The translations under genes were made by a program, and so were the position numbers. The notes below the pieces were generated by a model. It saw only the letters and a program-made list of their open reading frames with translations. It searched no databases and was not told the DNA's origin. A stretch of DNA of 64,000 nt, taken from Xestospongia bergquistia. Lineage: Eukaryota > Porifera > Demospongiae > Haplosclerida > Petrosiidae. Shown here in pieces: positions 1 to 15,000 of the stretch; the stretch's first letter is position 1, and each line of letters starts with the position of its first letter. Location: the NCBI GenBank assembly GCA_963965975.1, contig OZ014421.1:501001-565000 (forward strand), written 5' to 3'.

Positions 1-3000
1 ACGGACTATAGCACTTACTACATCTCCTATTGTGTCACTTAATAGTACTTTAGCTCCACCCAATATTATATTTAATGATAGGGACTTCTCTCCTGATATA
101 ACTGTAGGATTAGTTGGAGTGGTGGTAATAGTAGGCGTGTCTGGTTGTACTAGAGCATCTGATGAAGAGGTGGGTGTTGTTCTAATATTGAATGGACAAA
201 TAAAATGAATGAAATAGTGATAATGGACAGATAGCATGACTGATAACTGATAATGGACAGATAATACAACTGATAATGGACAGATAGCATGATTGATAAC
301 TGATAATGGACAGATAATACAATTGATAATGGACAGATAATACAACTGATAATGGACAGATAGCATGACTGATAATGGACAGATAACGTGACTAATAATG
401 GACAGATAATACAACTGATAATGGACAGATAATACATCTGATAATGGACAGATAGCATGACTGATAACTGATAATGGACAGATAATATAACTGATAATGG
501 ACAGATAATACAACTGATAATGGACAGATAGCATAACTGATAATGGACAGATAACATGACTAATAATGGACAGATAATACAACTGATAATGGACAGATAA
601 TACAACTGATAATGAACAAATTATTAATTCATTTACTTTGTCTTCAATACTGATAATATATCAGTTACTATTGATAATAAGTTCACTATAGACTGTTGTT
701 GTAAATGTAATGTTAAAAATGACATATTCCCTTCAATAGCCAGTTTAGTAGATTTAAATGCTGTTTTATAATGAGGAGCTAAACGATTTGCCTAAATGAG
801 GTAGCCCCTAGTAATTAATAGTAATAATAATTAATATATTGACCTGTACTAAATGTAGCTTTACAAAGTGTTCATTATTTTCTGAGGACAAAATAGTTAC
901 TGAAGGATCTGAGAGAAAATAAAAATATTTATTAATATAATATCTTATGGTCTACAGTATGTGTCTTTATAATTCCACTTCTTTCTGTCCATTTGTCAAC
1001 CCACTCACCTTCCATTCATCCATTGATCCATCCATTCATCCATCCAGCTATCCTTCCATTCATCCATCCATCTATCCATTCATTCATCCATTTATCCCTA
1101 TACCTGTATTGTTGTATCCATGTTCAATAACTAATGAAGCTAATGTTAGTGATATAGAAGTATTCCATGTTTTAACATTACAGCCAAGACTTAGAGATGA
1201 TAAATTTAATGTCATATCATCTTTTTTAGTTGAGAATTGAATTGTAATCTATTAAATTAAATAATACATAAAAATATATATTGAGCATTTAATTGGACTC
1301 CATTGAAATACACATATATAAATTTAATATTTTATTATAAAAGCATTATTGCTATTATTTTAGTGGCCACGCCTACTTTTGGTAGCATGAAGTCAACCAA
1401 AACTTTAGTACTAGAGGCAGGAATAGATGAAGTGGGTGTGGCTTTTGGTTTAGACTCCTCCTCCTCGTCTTCTCCTTCACTAGCTGTAATAAATTCTTCC
1501 TCACCTAAAATGATTTATATCATATGACATTATGGAAAAGTCCTGTGATAATCACATGACATTGCATAGATATCTAGAACCTCATAAACAAAGAGAAATG
1601 AATCTTCCATTACATTTCCATTGAGGACTTTGGACAGTAAGTTACAAACCATTTATTATCTTATCTTCACTATACTGGGCTATACACAAATCACGTATGA
1701 AAATTTATTGTATTATTATCATGTCCAAGGGTTCAAGTCAATATTAACACAACCCCCTAAGAGGTCTACAAGAACTTTATGTGGATGATTCGTACACACC
1801 TTATTTTAATTTCATTTATTTAATTAATTATTTTTAATTAACTTACTGTCTTCTGCTTTCTCTTGTTGCAAAGCTAATTTTTCAACTGAAACACATTCCA
1901 CAATAGCCGATGTTGTCATGGTAACAGGCTCACTTATATCAGGATAACTCTGCAATTAATATCTATAGATAATTGAATTAATTATTAATTAATTACTTTA
2001 GCAACAGGAGCTGACTCAGTAGCAGATGGTATAGGGATACTTTGTAATAAAATCAGTAAATCTTTGAGATTTTTATCAGATAAACTGACAGCAATTTCTG
2101 GTAGTTGACATTTGATTTTAAAACTACAAATATATAATAAATAAATTATTAATTAATTAAATAGTTGATTAATTTGTACATAATGACAACAAAGCTACAG
2201 AAATATGACTAAAAATGTCTGTTGAGTAAAAGAAACATCTGACCAATCAGATTGCTAGAATTTTGCAAATGTGTTCTAGTAATGAGAGCAAAACAATATG
2301 TAGGATTATATATAATTGTGTGTGGGTGGGTGTGTACATATCATTTGATATATAATTCAACAAGGTCAAAAGGAGTACCATGAACAATACTAGAGTAATA
2401 GTCATGACGACCACATACATTTAATTCAATATCATCATTAGCTGTCTCATTAAGTGTCTTGATAAACCATGGCATTTTAGGAGAAGTACAACAGGTAGCC
2501 TCCTCTCTAGGACAGGCCTTACCATCCCAGAGGGGATCATTGGAATATAACTTCTTATGAATATAGGTATTAGATCCTGATTCACAGTAGTAATCATTAC
2601 CAACAAATGGTAAAGTATAGTTCATGTATTGACTGCCATTATTACAGGGACATTGATATGAACTTGTTCCTTGTTCATAATAACCTCCAGCATAAGTCCA
2701 AGTATGTTTACGAGGATTGTTACCATAGGTAAGAGTAACTCCATATGTCTTTATTTGAGAATTAAAACAGTTAACATTGTTAATATCACAATTAAAAGCA
2801 TGAGGATTTCCATACTGATATCCTCTCACTCGACCACATACCTTGGTATAGTTGAGACCATAAGTAGAGAAGAAAGCAGAGTTACAACCAGTATAGTTAG
2901 CATTAATCCAACATAAGTTGATATTAGAGATATTATATTGTACTAATCCAGGTGGACAAGATGAACCAGGTATACTCATGTTAACAAATGCTACTCTTGT

Positions 3001-6000
3001 CCAGCCTCCCTCTCCATCACAGTAACTACCTTCCATATCACAGTATATTTCAACCTGACTACCATTAGATAATGTTATATTATAATAACCTGAGGGAGCA
3101 GTAGGATATACCTCATATAATTGACTACATGAAGTATTAAATTCTGGACATGAAGTTGGACATATTGATGGACACAAAATGTAGAGTCTATGACCATCTT
3201 CACCTTGTATTTTAAATGTTTTTCCTCTGTTAGAGGGATGACAACAATACTGAAGATATAGTGAAGACTGATGACCATTACTATTACAGTTAGCCATACA
3301 ATAAGAGGATCCCTCAACAGAATAGGTCATTAAGAAAACAAGAGAGATAAATGACCAATATGGAGAATACATTGTAGTAAAGCAACAGACGAATATTGTT
3401 GCAGTCTTGACCAAGATAAAAGAGACTTATATTGGAGGAACTAATACAATAGCCTGGGAGATCTTACTTGACTTGATGTTTTGGCTTTATAGATACAATC
3501 TTATCACTGCCTGACAAGTTCTGCATGCCAAGTTTGATAATAACACACAGTTTAATATACAATTAATATTAAAAACCAATATATGTATTGTTAACCAGAA
3601 AACAACTAAGATTGCTTTCATTAGTATCAATAATAATCTAATAATCATGTTTGGCTGTGCCAAGCTTAATAATAACAAATGGTCTGTAACAATCAACTTG
3701 TTCTAGTCAAGGTCCATAGGCTCAATGTACTGTATACTGCATCTGCAATAAAGTCCTCATCAAAATAATAACTTTGTGTCATCTAGACAATGTTTATAGT
3801 ATGTAATTTATTATATTGTGTAGGTGATTTTGAGGGTGATAAATAAAATTAACTAGCCTACAATAAATGTCAGTACACATAGGAACTAATGAATATTATT
3901 ACTTTTTCCACAAGTGCTTTAAATTGAGTGTGATTGATTGAAGATTCTGAATTATTTGAGAAAGCATTTTTGAGAAGTTCCATAGCTTATGCCAAATCTT
4001 CAGTCTTCAAAGTTGGCTATAATCCTGGTAGTAAAGATGTTATCATATTGTACTAGTGCAGGTGGACAAGATGAACCAGGTACACTCATGTTAACAAATG
4101 TTACTCTTGTCCAGCTTTCTTTTCCATCACAGCGACTACCCTCCATATCACAGTACACTTCGACATGACTGCCATTAGATAATGTTATATTATAATAACC
4201 TGAGGGAGCATCAGGATTTGACTTAAGTATATAATACCATGATATGTGAGAGCACCATTTGGGTATAGTATCTGGACATATCACATAGGCAGTATGACCA
4301 TTGTCTTTAGTGACATGAATAATATCTCCTTTGTTTGAGGGAGAACAACAAAGTGCTTCATATTTAGTGAATGGTCTATGACCATTACTATCACAGTCAG
4401 TCATACAATAAGAGGCTCCTTCAAAAGAATTGGTTATTAGAAAAACAAGAAAGACAAACAAATCAGGAGAATACATTGTAGTAAACCAATGAGAAGGATT
4501 GGTATCACTGTAGATGTGACTAAGACAACCTTTGCTATTTACTATAAATAACAAGAACTGTAATTATAACATTCTTCTTATCTATACACAATGTAGTAGT
4601 AATAATTAGATGAATCAATTAAGAATAGTAGGAAGATTTATTGCCTGGAAAATATGACCTATCATTTGGTCTAGCAGTTTAGGTGTATTGGTCCAATAAA
4701 AATATTAGCCACATTTTGTGTGTATTTATTTAGTTATAATACACACACTATACAATGTATGTATATTTTATACAATACATTATATAGCATATCTTATAAT
4801 AAAATTCATAGCCTATACATTTGAATGGAAGTGTTTATATAAAAAAATGACAACAAAGTATTGTTTGCTAGAAAATGACTAAAAATGTAATAACAATAGA
4901 AACATTTGTAGCTGACAAATCAAATTGTTTAATGTATGTAAAATAGTCATAATAAAGTTAATGTAATAATTATGTGTGGGTGTGTACATTATTATTTAAT
5001 GTAAAGTTCAACAAGGTCAATAGGAGTACCACCAATATAATTTGGGCTACGATTATTTCCACACATAACCAACTCAATGTCATCATTAACAATCTCATTT
5101 AGTGTCTTAACAAACCATGGCAACTTAGGAGAAGTACAACAGTTAGCCTCATTACCAGGGCAGTCCTTACCATCCCAAAGTGTATCATTTGAATATAAGA
5201 TATAACCATTATCACTACTAGTTCCTGATTCACAGTAATAATCATTACCAATAAATGGTGCATAAAATGATCTTCCGTTACAAGGACAACTTTCTGAATA
5301 TGCTGTTTGTTCATAGACTCCTGAAGCGTAAGTCCAAATATGTTTACGAGGATTGTTACTATAAGTAAAAGCTATTCCATATGTCCTAACATCCTGTAGA
5401 TCAGAACAACCAGAATGAAGGCCAATAAAACAATCAAAAGCCACAGGATGTCCATACTGGTATCCTCTTACTCGACCACACACCTTGGTATAGTTGAGAC
5501 CATAAGTAGAGAAAAAAACAGAGTTACAACCAATATCATATTGGTATGTTGCATTAATCCAACATAAGCTGGTAGTAAAGATGTCATCATATTGTACTAG
5601 TCCAGATGGACAAGATGAACCGGGTACACTCATGTTAACAAATGCTACTCTTGTCCAGCCTCCCTCTCCATCACAGTGACTACCCTCCATATCACAGTAC
5701 ACTTCAATTTGACTACCATTAGATAATGTTATAATGTAATAACCTGAGGGAGGAGAATTTAATGACTGTAGTATGTCATAGCAGGAACTGAATTCTTGAA
5801 AACACCATTTGGGTATAGTAGCTGGACATTTTACAATGCCAGATTGACCATTGTCTTTAGTGAGGCGAATAATATTTCCTTTGTTTGAGGGAGAACAACA
5901 GAGTGCTTCATATTTAGTGAATCGTCTGTGACCATTACTATCACAGTCAGTCATACAATAAGAGGATCCCTCAACAGAACAACTTATTAGGAGAACAAGA

Positions 6001-9000
6001 AAAACAAATGACCAACCAGGAGAAAACATTGTAGTACAGCAATGAAGAAGGATGACTGTTTGACGCAACTAGTGATTTTTTGCATGTAATCATGTATAAA
6101 TTACTACTTGTTACTAAAAATATTACATTGGTTTCTGACATCACTTCAATATAGTAATAGACTATCCATTAAAATGATTGTAGTAGAATAAACAATTACT
6201 AACTGACACTGATCTATTATAATATTTTATTGTATATAATTCAATTAATGATAGTTATAGTACAACTTGTATAATACTAATGACTAGTCTAATAATGTTA
6301 ACATATATATGTTATAATAATGATTGACTAAACAGTGTTTAAAAAGAGAGGAAAGAAATTTTATCTTAGATTGAAATGTTTAAAAAAAAACCAGCACTTT
6401 GAAAAAGTAACTAATTAATATATTATTAATTATTACTACTAATTAAAGATGTGGACTAAAAAGCCACACCCCTTTGTCAAAACTCCTAACACTACTAACT
6501 GCATTGATGAGTATAGGGATATATTATTTGATATAGAGTTCAACAAGATCAAATGGAGTACCACCAAAATTATTACCACCAAAGTCATAACCACAAGCAA
6601 TCAACTCGATATTATCATTAACTTTCTCATTTAATGTCTTAACAAACCATGGCTGCTTAGGAGAAGTACAACAGGCAGCCTCGTCTCCAGGACAATCCCG
6701 ACCATCCCAGAGGGGATCATTGGAATATAACTTGTCATAAATGTAGATATTATTTCCTGATTCACAGTAGTAATCATTACCAACAAATGGTATAGTATAG
6801 TTCATATAGGGACTGCCATTATTACAGGGACAAAAACGTGAGTCTATTCCTTGTTCTTTGTAACCTCCAGCATAAGTCCAAGTATGTTTACGAGGATTGT
6901 TACCATAGGTAAGAGTAACTCCATATGTCCTTATTTCAGAATTAAAACAGTTAGCATTGTTAATATAACAATTAAAAGCATGAGGATTTCCATACTGGTA
7001 TCCTCTCACTCGACCACACACCTTGGTATAGTCGAGACCACAGTTAGAAAAGAAAGCAGAGTTACAACCAGTATAGTTATCATTAATCCAACATAAGCTG
7101 ATATTAGAGATATTATATTGTACTAGTCCAGGTGGACAAGATGAACCAGGTATACTCATGTTAACAGATGCTACTCTTGTCCAGCCTCCCTCTCCATCAC
7201 AGTGACTACCCTCCATGTCACAGTACATTTCAACATGACTACCATTAAATAATGTTATAATGTAATAACCTGAGGAAGCAGTAGGATGTAAATCATATAA
7301 TTGACTACATGAACTGAATACTGGTGGATGTGCTGATGGACATAAGATGTAGACTCTGTGACCATCTTCACCTTGTATTTTAAATACTTTTCCTCTGTTA
7401 GAGAGATGACAACAATACTGAAGATATAGCGAAGACTGATGACCATTACTATTACAGTTAGCCATACAATAAGAGGATCCCTCAACAGAATAGGTCATTA
7501 AGAGAACAAGAGAGATAAATGACCAATATGGAGAACACATTGTAGATAAAGCAACTGATATTGTTGTAGTCTTGACCAAGATAAAAGAGACTTATATTAG
7601 AGAAACTAATACAATAGCCCAGAAGATCTTACTTGACTTGAAATTTTGGCTTTATAGGTACAATCTTATGACTGCCTGACAAGTTCTGCATGCCAAGTTT
7701 AATAATAACATATAGTCCAATATATATTTAATGTTAAAAACCAATATATGTATTGTTAACCAGAAAACAACTAAGATTGCTTTCAGTTGTAACACTAACA
7801 ATCAATTTACCATGTTTGGGTGTGCCAAGCTTGAAAATAACAAATAGTCTTGGACAATAAACTTTCTATTCTAATTAAGGGCCATAGACTCAAAGTACTG
7901 TATATTACATCTGCAATAAAGTCCTCATCAAAATAATAACTTTGTGTCATCTAGACAATGTTTATAGTATGTAATTTATTATATTTTGTAGGTAATTTTG
8001 AGGGTGATAAATAAAATTAACTACCCTACAATAAATGTCAGTACACATAGCAACCAATGAATATTATTACTTTTTCCACAAGTGCTTTAAATTGAGTGTG
8101 ATTGATTGAAGATTCTAAGTTATTTGAGAAAACATTTTTGGGAAGTTCCATAGCTTCTGCCAACTCTTCAGTCTTCAAAGTTGGCTATAATCCTGGTATT
8201 AAAGATGTCATCATATTGTACTAGTCCAGGTGGACAAGATGAACCAGGTTTACTCATGTTAACAAATGCTACTCTTGTCCAGCCTTCCTCTCCATCACAA
8301 TGACTACCCTCAGTATATTTCAACCTGACTACCATTAGATAACGTCAAAAGAACTTGAAGCCCAAGAGTTGTCACTAAAGCCAAGGAAATCTAAGGACGC
8401 ATTAACAATGATTATATACATGGTAGTCCTAGAGTTTTAGGACTCTTTATTAATTGAGAATTTAATATCAAAACACAAAACATGTTGGAAAATTACTAAG
8501 AAAGTCAGCCAAATATCAGTGAAATATATTTTCTGACATCAATCAAATTACTAAAATTTTGTAAATGTATTTTAGTAATGAGAGCTAAGTAATATGTAGT
8601 ATAATTCATAATTGTGCGTGGGTGTGTACATATCATTTGATATAAAATTCAACAAGGTCAAAAGGAGTACCTCCACTAAGAGTAAATAAATAGTGGTGAT
8701 GACCACATACATTCAACTCAATATCATCATTAACAATCTCATTTAGTGTCTTAATAAACCATGGCATTTTAGGAAAAGTACAACAGGTAGTCTCGTCTTC
8801 AAAACACTCTTGACCATCCCAGAGAGGATCATTGGGATAAAACTTATTATAATAAGTATTAGTTCTTGATTCACAGTAGTAATCATTACCTACAAATGGT
8901 ATAGTATAGTTTATGTATTGACTGCCATTATTACAGGGACAATTATTTGAATTTGTTCCTGCTTCACGGTAACCTCCAGCATAAGTCCAAGTATGTTTAC

Positions 9001-12000
9001 GAGGATAGTTACCATAGGTAAGTGTAACTCCATATGTCCTTATTTCAGAATTAAAACAGTTAGCATTGTTAATATCACATTTAAAAGCATAAGGATATCC
9101 ATACTAGTATCCTCTAACTCGACCACACACCTTGGTATAGTTGAGACCATAGGTAGAGAAGAAAGCAGAGTTACAACCTTGATAATTATTATTAATCCAA
9201 CATAAGCTGGTATTGAAGATATCATTATATTGTACTAATCCAGGTGGACAAGATGAACCAGGTACACTCATGTTAACAAATGCTACTCTTGTCCAGCCTC
9301 CTTCTCCATCACAGTGACTACCCTCCATATCACAGTACACTTCAACTTGACTACCATTAGATAATGTTATATTATAATAACCTGAGGGAGCAGTAGAATT
9401 TGACTGTAGTGAATCATAGCAGGAACTGATGTTTTGAGGACACCATTTGGGTATAGTATCTGGACATATTACAATCCCAGATTGACCATTATCTTTAGTG
9501 ACATGAATAATATCTCCTTTGTTTGAGGGAGAACAACACAGCTCTTCATACTTAGTGAATATTCTTAGACCATTACTATGACAGTCAGTCATACAATAAG
9601 AGGATCCCTCAACAGAACAGATTGTCAAGAAAACAAGAGAGATAATTAACAAGTCAGGAGAACACATTGTAGTAGAGTAATGAAGAAGGGTCAGTATCAC
9701 TGTAGACGTGACTGAGATATGCCAGGTGTGTATGTAGTATATAGTGAAAATAAACTAATAAGTTACTCTAAAGCATTCCTCTATTAATCTATTATACTCA
9801 ATACATTCCAATGTAGTACAAGTGATAGTGGTTGAGCATAGCAACAAAGAAGGATTAATATTACTGTTGATTTGACAAATACAAAAAGGGACTTAATAGT
9901 ACGGGCTAGAACATATGACCATTTACTAAATATTTACTAAATATTAAATTCTGGACATGAAGTTGAACGTACTGATGGACATAATAAGATGTAGACTCTC
10001 TGACCATATTCATCTTGTATTTCAAATTCTTTTCCTCTGTTAGAGAAAAGACAACAATACTGAAGATATAGTGAAGATTGATGACCATTACTATTGCAGT
10101 CAGACATATGATAAGAAGTTCCCTCAATAGAATAGGTCATTAGGAGAACAAAAAAGATAAATGACCAGTACGGAGAATACATTGTAATAAAGCAATGAAG
10201 AAAGATTGGTATCTTTGTAGATGTGACTAGGACAATCTTTGCTATATACTATAAATAATAAGAACTGTTACTATAGCATTCCTCTATTACTCATCTATAC
10301 CCAATATAGCAGTAATAATTTGGGGAAAGTAACAAGGAGTAGTAGGAAGATTTATGGCCTGAAAAATATGACCAATCATTTGGTTTAGCTGTTGAGTTGT
10401 GTTGATGTAGCAAACATTTAGCCATACTTTGTATACATTACTTACATACAGTATACAATGTATGTATAAAAAATAGAGTATATCTTATAATGAAATTCAT
10501 AGCCCATATGGAAGTGAATGACAACAAAGTAATATGTACTAGAAAATGACTAAAATGTAATAACAATAGAAACATTTGTAGCTGACAAATCAAATTGTTT
10601 AATGTAAGCAAAATAGTCATAATAAAGTTAATATAATAAGTATGTGTGGATATGTACAATATTATTTAATGTAAAGTTCAACAAGGTCAATAGGAGTATC
10701 ACCAATATAACTTGGGCCACCATTACCTCCACACATAACCAACTCAATGTCATCATTAACAATCTCATTTAGTGTCTTAACAAACCATGGCAACTTAGGA
10801 GAAGTACAACAGTTAGCCTCATTACCAGGACAGTCCTTACCATCCCAAAGTGTATCACTTGAATATAAGATATAACCATTATAACTACTAGTTCCTGATT
10901 CACAGTAATAATCATTACCAACAAATGGTGCATATACTGATCTGCCATTACAGGGACAACTTTCTGTAAATGCTGTTTGTTCATAGACTCCTGAAGCGTA
11001 AGTCCAAATATGTTTACGAGGATTGTTACTATAAGTAAAAGCTACTCCATATGTCCTAACTTCCTGTAGATCAGAACAACCAGCATCATTGTCAAGAAAA
11101 CAATCAAAAGCCACAGGAAGTCCATACTGGTATCCTCTTACTCGACCACACACCTTGGTATAGTTAAGACCAAACGTAGAGAAGAAAGCAGAGTTACAAC
11201 CAGGATGATTTTGATATGTTCCACTAATCCAACATAAGCTAGTAGTAAAGATGTTATCATATTGTACTAGTCCAGGTGGGCAAGATGAACCAGGTACACT
11301 CATGTTAACAAATGCTACTCTTGTCCAGCCTCCCTTTCCATCACAGTGACTACCCTCCATATCACAATACACTTCAACTTGACTATCATTAGATAATGTT
11401 ATAATGTAATAACCTGAGGAAGCAGTAGAATTTGATGACTGTAGTATATCATAGCAGGAACTGAATTCTTGAAAACACCATTTGGGTATAGTAGCTGGAC
11501 ATTTTACAATGGCAGATCGACCATTGTCATTAGTGATGCGAATAACATGTCCTTTGTTTGAGGGAGAACAACAGAGTGCTTCATACTTAGTGAATGATCT
11601 CTGACCATTACTATCACAGTCAGTCATACAATAAGAGGATCCCTCAACAGAACAGCTTATTAGAAGAACAAGAAAAACAAATGACCAACCAGGAGAAAAC
11701 ATTGCAGTACAACAATGAAGAAGGATGACTGTTTGACGCAACTAGTGATATTTAGCATGTAATCATGTATAAATTACTATACTTGTTACTAAAAATATTA
11801 CATTGGTTTCTGACATCACTTCCATATAGTAATAGACTATCCATTAAAATGATTGTAGTAGAATAAACAATTACTAACAGTCACTGATCTATTATAATTT
11901 TTTGCATATAATTCAATTAATGATAGTTATAATACAACTTGTATAATACTAATGACTAGTCTAATAATGTTAATATATATATGTTACAATAATGATTGAC

Positions 12001-15000
12001 CAAACAGTGTTTAAAAGAAAGAAATTTTATCTTCAACTGAAATGTTAAAAAAATAACCAGCACTTTAAAAAATAACTACTCTTTTCTTTAAGTATTACTA
12101 ATTATTACTACTAATTAAAGGTGTATACTAAAAAACCACACCCCTTTGTCAAAAATATTAACACTACTAACTGCATGTGTGAGTAGAGGGATATACGTAT
12201 CATTTAATATAAAGTTCAACAAGATCAAAAGGAGTACCACCAAAATAACTAAAGCCTTGATCATAACCACAAGCAATCAATTCAATATCATCATTAACTG
12301 TCTCATTTAATGTCTTAACAAACCATGGCATCTTAGGAGAAGTACAACAGGTAGCCTCACGTCCAGGACAGTCTTGACCATCCCAGAGGGGATCATTGGA
12401 ATATAAACCATAACCAGAATAAGTAGCACCACTTCCTGATTCACAGTAGTAATCATTACCAACAAATGGTATATTATAGTTTACAAGTTGACTGCCATTA
12501 TTACAGGGACAAAAACGTGAGAAAGTTCCTTGTTCAGAGTCACCTGCAGCATATGTCCAAATATGTTTACGAGAATTGTTACCATATGTAAAAGTCACTC
12601 CATATGTTTTTACTTGAGGATGAGCTCTATAACAATACCAGGTGGGATGCATATAACAAATAAAACCCTCAGGATATCCATATTGGTATCCTCTAACTCG
12701 ACCACACACTTTGGTATAGTTGAGACCATAAGTAGAGAAGAAAGTAGAGTTACAACCAGAATAAACATTTGTTACATTAATCCAACATAAGCTGGTATTA
12801 AAGATGTCATCATATTGTACTAATCCAGGTGGACAAGATGAACCAGGTTTACTCATGTTAACAAATGCTATTCTTGTCCAGCCTCCCTCTCCATCACAGT
12901 GACTACCCTCCATATCACAGTATATTTCAACATGACTACCATTAGATAATGTTATAATGTAATAACCTGAGGGAGCAGAAGGATGTAAATCATATAATTG
13001 ACTACATGAACTGAATACTGGACATGAAGCTGGATGTGCTGATGGACATAAGATGTAGACTCTGTGACCATCTTCACCTTGTATTTTAAATACTTTTCCT
13101 CTGTTAGAGATATGACAACAATATTGCAGATATAGTGAAGGTTGGTGACCATTACTATCACAGTCAGTCATACAATAAGAGTATCCCTCAACAGAATAGG
13201 TTGTTAGGAAAACAAGAAATATAAATGACCAATATGGAGAACACATTGTAGTAAGCAACTGATATTGTTGTAGTCTTGACCAAGATAAAAGAGACTTGTA
13301 CTGGAGGGATAAAATTCAATGCCCTAGGAGATCTGCTAAAAATATCATAGTTTACTTGATGTTTTAGTTTTATAAATGTAATCTTGTTACTGCCTGACAA
13401 GTTCTGTATGCCAAGTTTAATAATAACATATAGTCTAATATCTATTTAGTATTAGAAGCCAATACATGTAATAGTAGCCAGGAAACAAGATTGCTTTCAT
13501 AGTAATAATGGGATATTAAATTAGTAATGTTTGCAAAGATTGAAGACTGACAACGTTAAGTATTTTTCCCAAAAGGTTAGAAGGTTAGATAAGTCATGTC
13601 TGTTATAAATAAATTCATTAGTTGGTATGTGTGTATCACAGTCAGTAGGTGTAACATTCAAGCTCATTCAATGTAATTTCATTGAAGTACTATCAGTCTA
13701 TTAGCTACTCCAAAGTAACCAATGGCATCAACAAAACTTCCATTACTTTAAACAAGAGTGCTTTGAAATGGGTGTGGTTGATCAAAAGCTTCTGAGTTAC
13801 TTGAGAAAACATTTTGAGCAAGTCCATAGATTCAGTAAACACTTCAGTCTTCAAAGTTAACAATAATCCTGATATTAAAGATGTTATCATAATTGTTGTA
13901 CTAGTCCAGATGGACAAGATGAACCAGGTACACTCATGTTACCAAATGCTATTCTTGTCCAGCCTCCCTCTTCATCACAATGACTACCCTCCATATCACA
14001 GTACACTTCAACCTGACTACCATTAGATAATGTTAAAAGAACTATACCATTTGAAGCACAAGATCTGTCACTAAAGCCTACGAAATATGAGCAAAAATCA
14101 ACAATGATTGTATACATGGTAGTTCCTATAGTTCTAGGACTCTTTATTAATTGAGAATATAATACCAAAGCACAAAACATGTTGGAAAATTACTAAGAAA
14201 CTTTGTCAAGTAGTAGAGAAATATATTTTCTGACATCTGACCAATCAAATTACTAGAATTTTGCAAATGTATTTTAGTAATGAGAGCTAAACAATATATA
14301 ATTGTGTGTGGGAGTGTGTTCATATGAGTGGGTGGGTGTGTACATACTATTTGATATAAAATTCAACAAGGTCAAAAGGAGTACCTCCACTAGCAGTATA
14401 AGTAGAGCTATAATGACCACAAACGTTCAACTCAATATCATCATAAGATATCTCATTAAGTGTCTTGATAAACCATGGCATTTTAGGAGAAGTACAACAG
14501 GTAGCCTCATCTCTAGGACAGTTCTGACCATCCCAGAGAGGATCATTAGGATAAAACTTATTATAATAGGTACTAGTTCCTGATTCACAGTAGTAATCAT
14601 TACCAACAAATGGTATAGTATAGTTCATGTATTGACTGCCATTATTACAAGGACAACGATATGAATTTGTTCCTTGTTCTTTGTAACCTCCAGCATAAGT
14701 CCAAGCATGTTTACGAGGATTGTTACCGTAGGTAAGTGTCACTCCAAATGTCTTTATTTGAGAATTAAAGCAACTGCTATTGCTAATATCACAACTAAAA
14801 GCATAAGGATATCCATACTGGTATCCTCTTACTTGACCACACACCTTGGTATAATTGAGACCATAAGTAGAGAAGAAAGCAGAGTTACAACCAGAATAAT
14901 AGAGATTAATCCAACATAAGCTGATATTAGAGATATTATATTGTACTAGTCCAGGTGGACAAGATGAACCAGGTACACTCATGTTGACAAATGCTACTCT

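Noticed and set aside
150-605. Open frame of 151 codons on the minus strand
   Set aside because: It runs through the intronic minisatellite (LSVHYQ-like repeats) and partly overlaps VPS13 exon 31 in a different frame; no protein features.
2671-2916. Plus-strand ORF of 81 codons, repeated opposite several array genes (6851, 14674, 17766, 20270)
   Set aside because: Recurs only because the antisense of the C-block lacks stops; it follows the duplicated gene, so it is a shadow.
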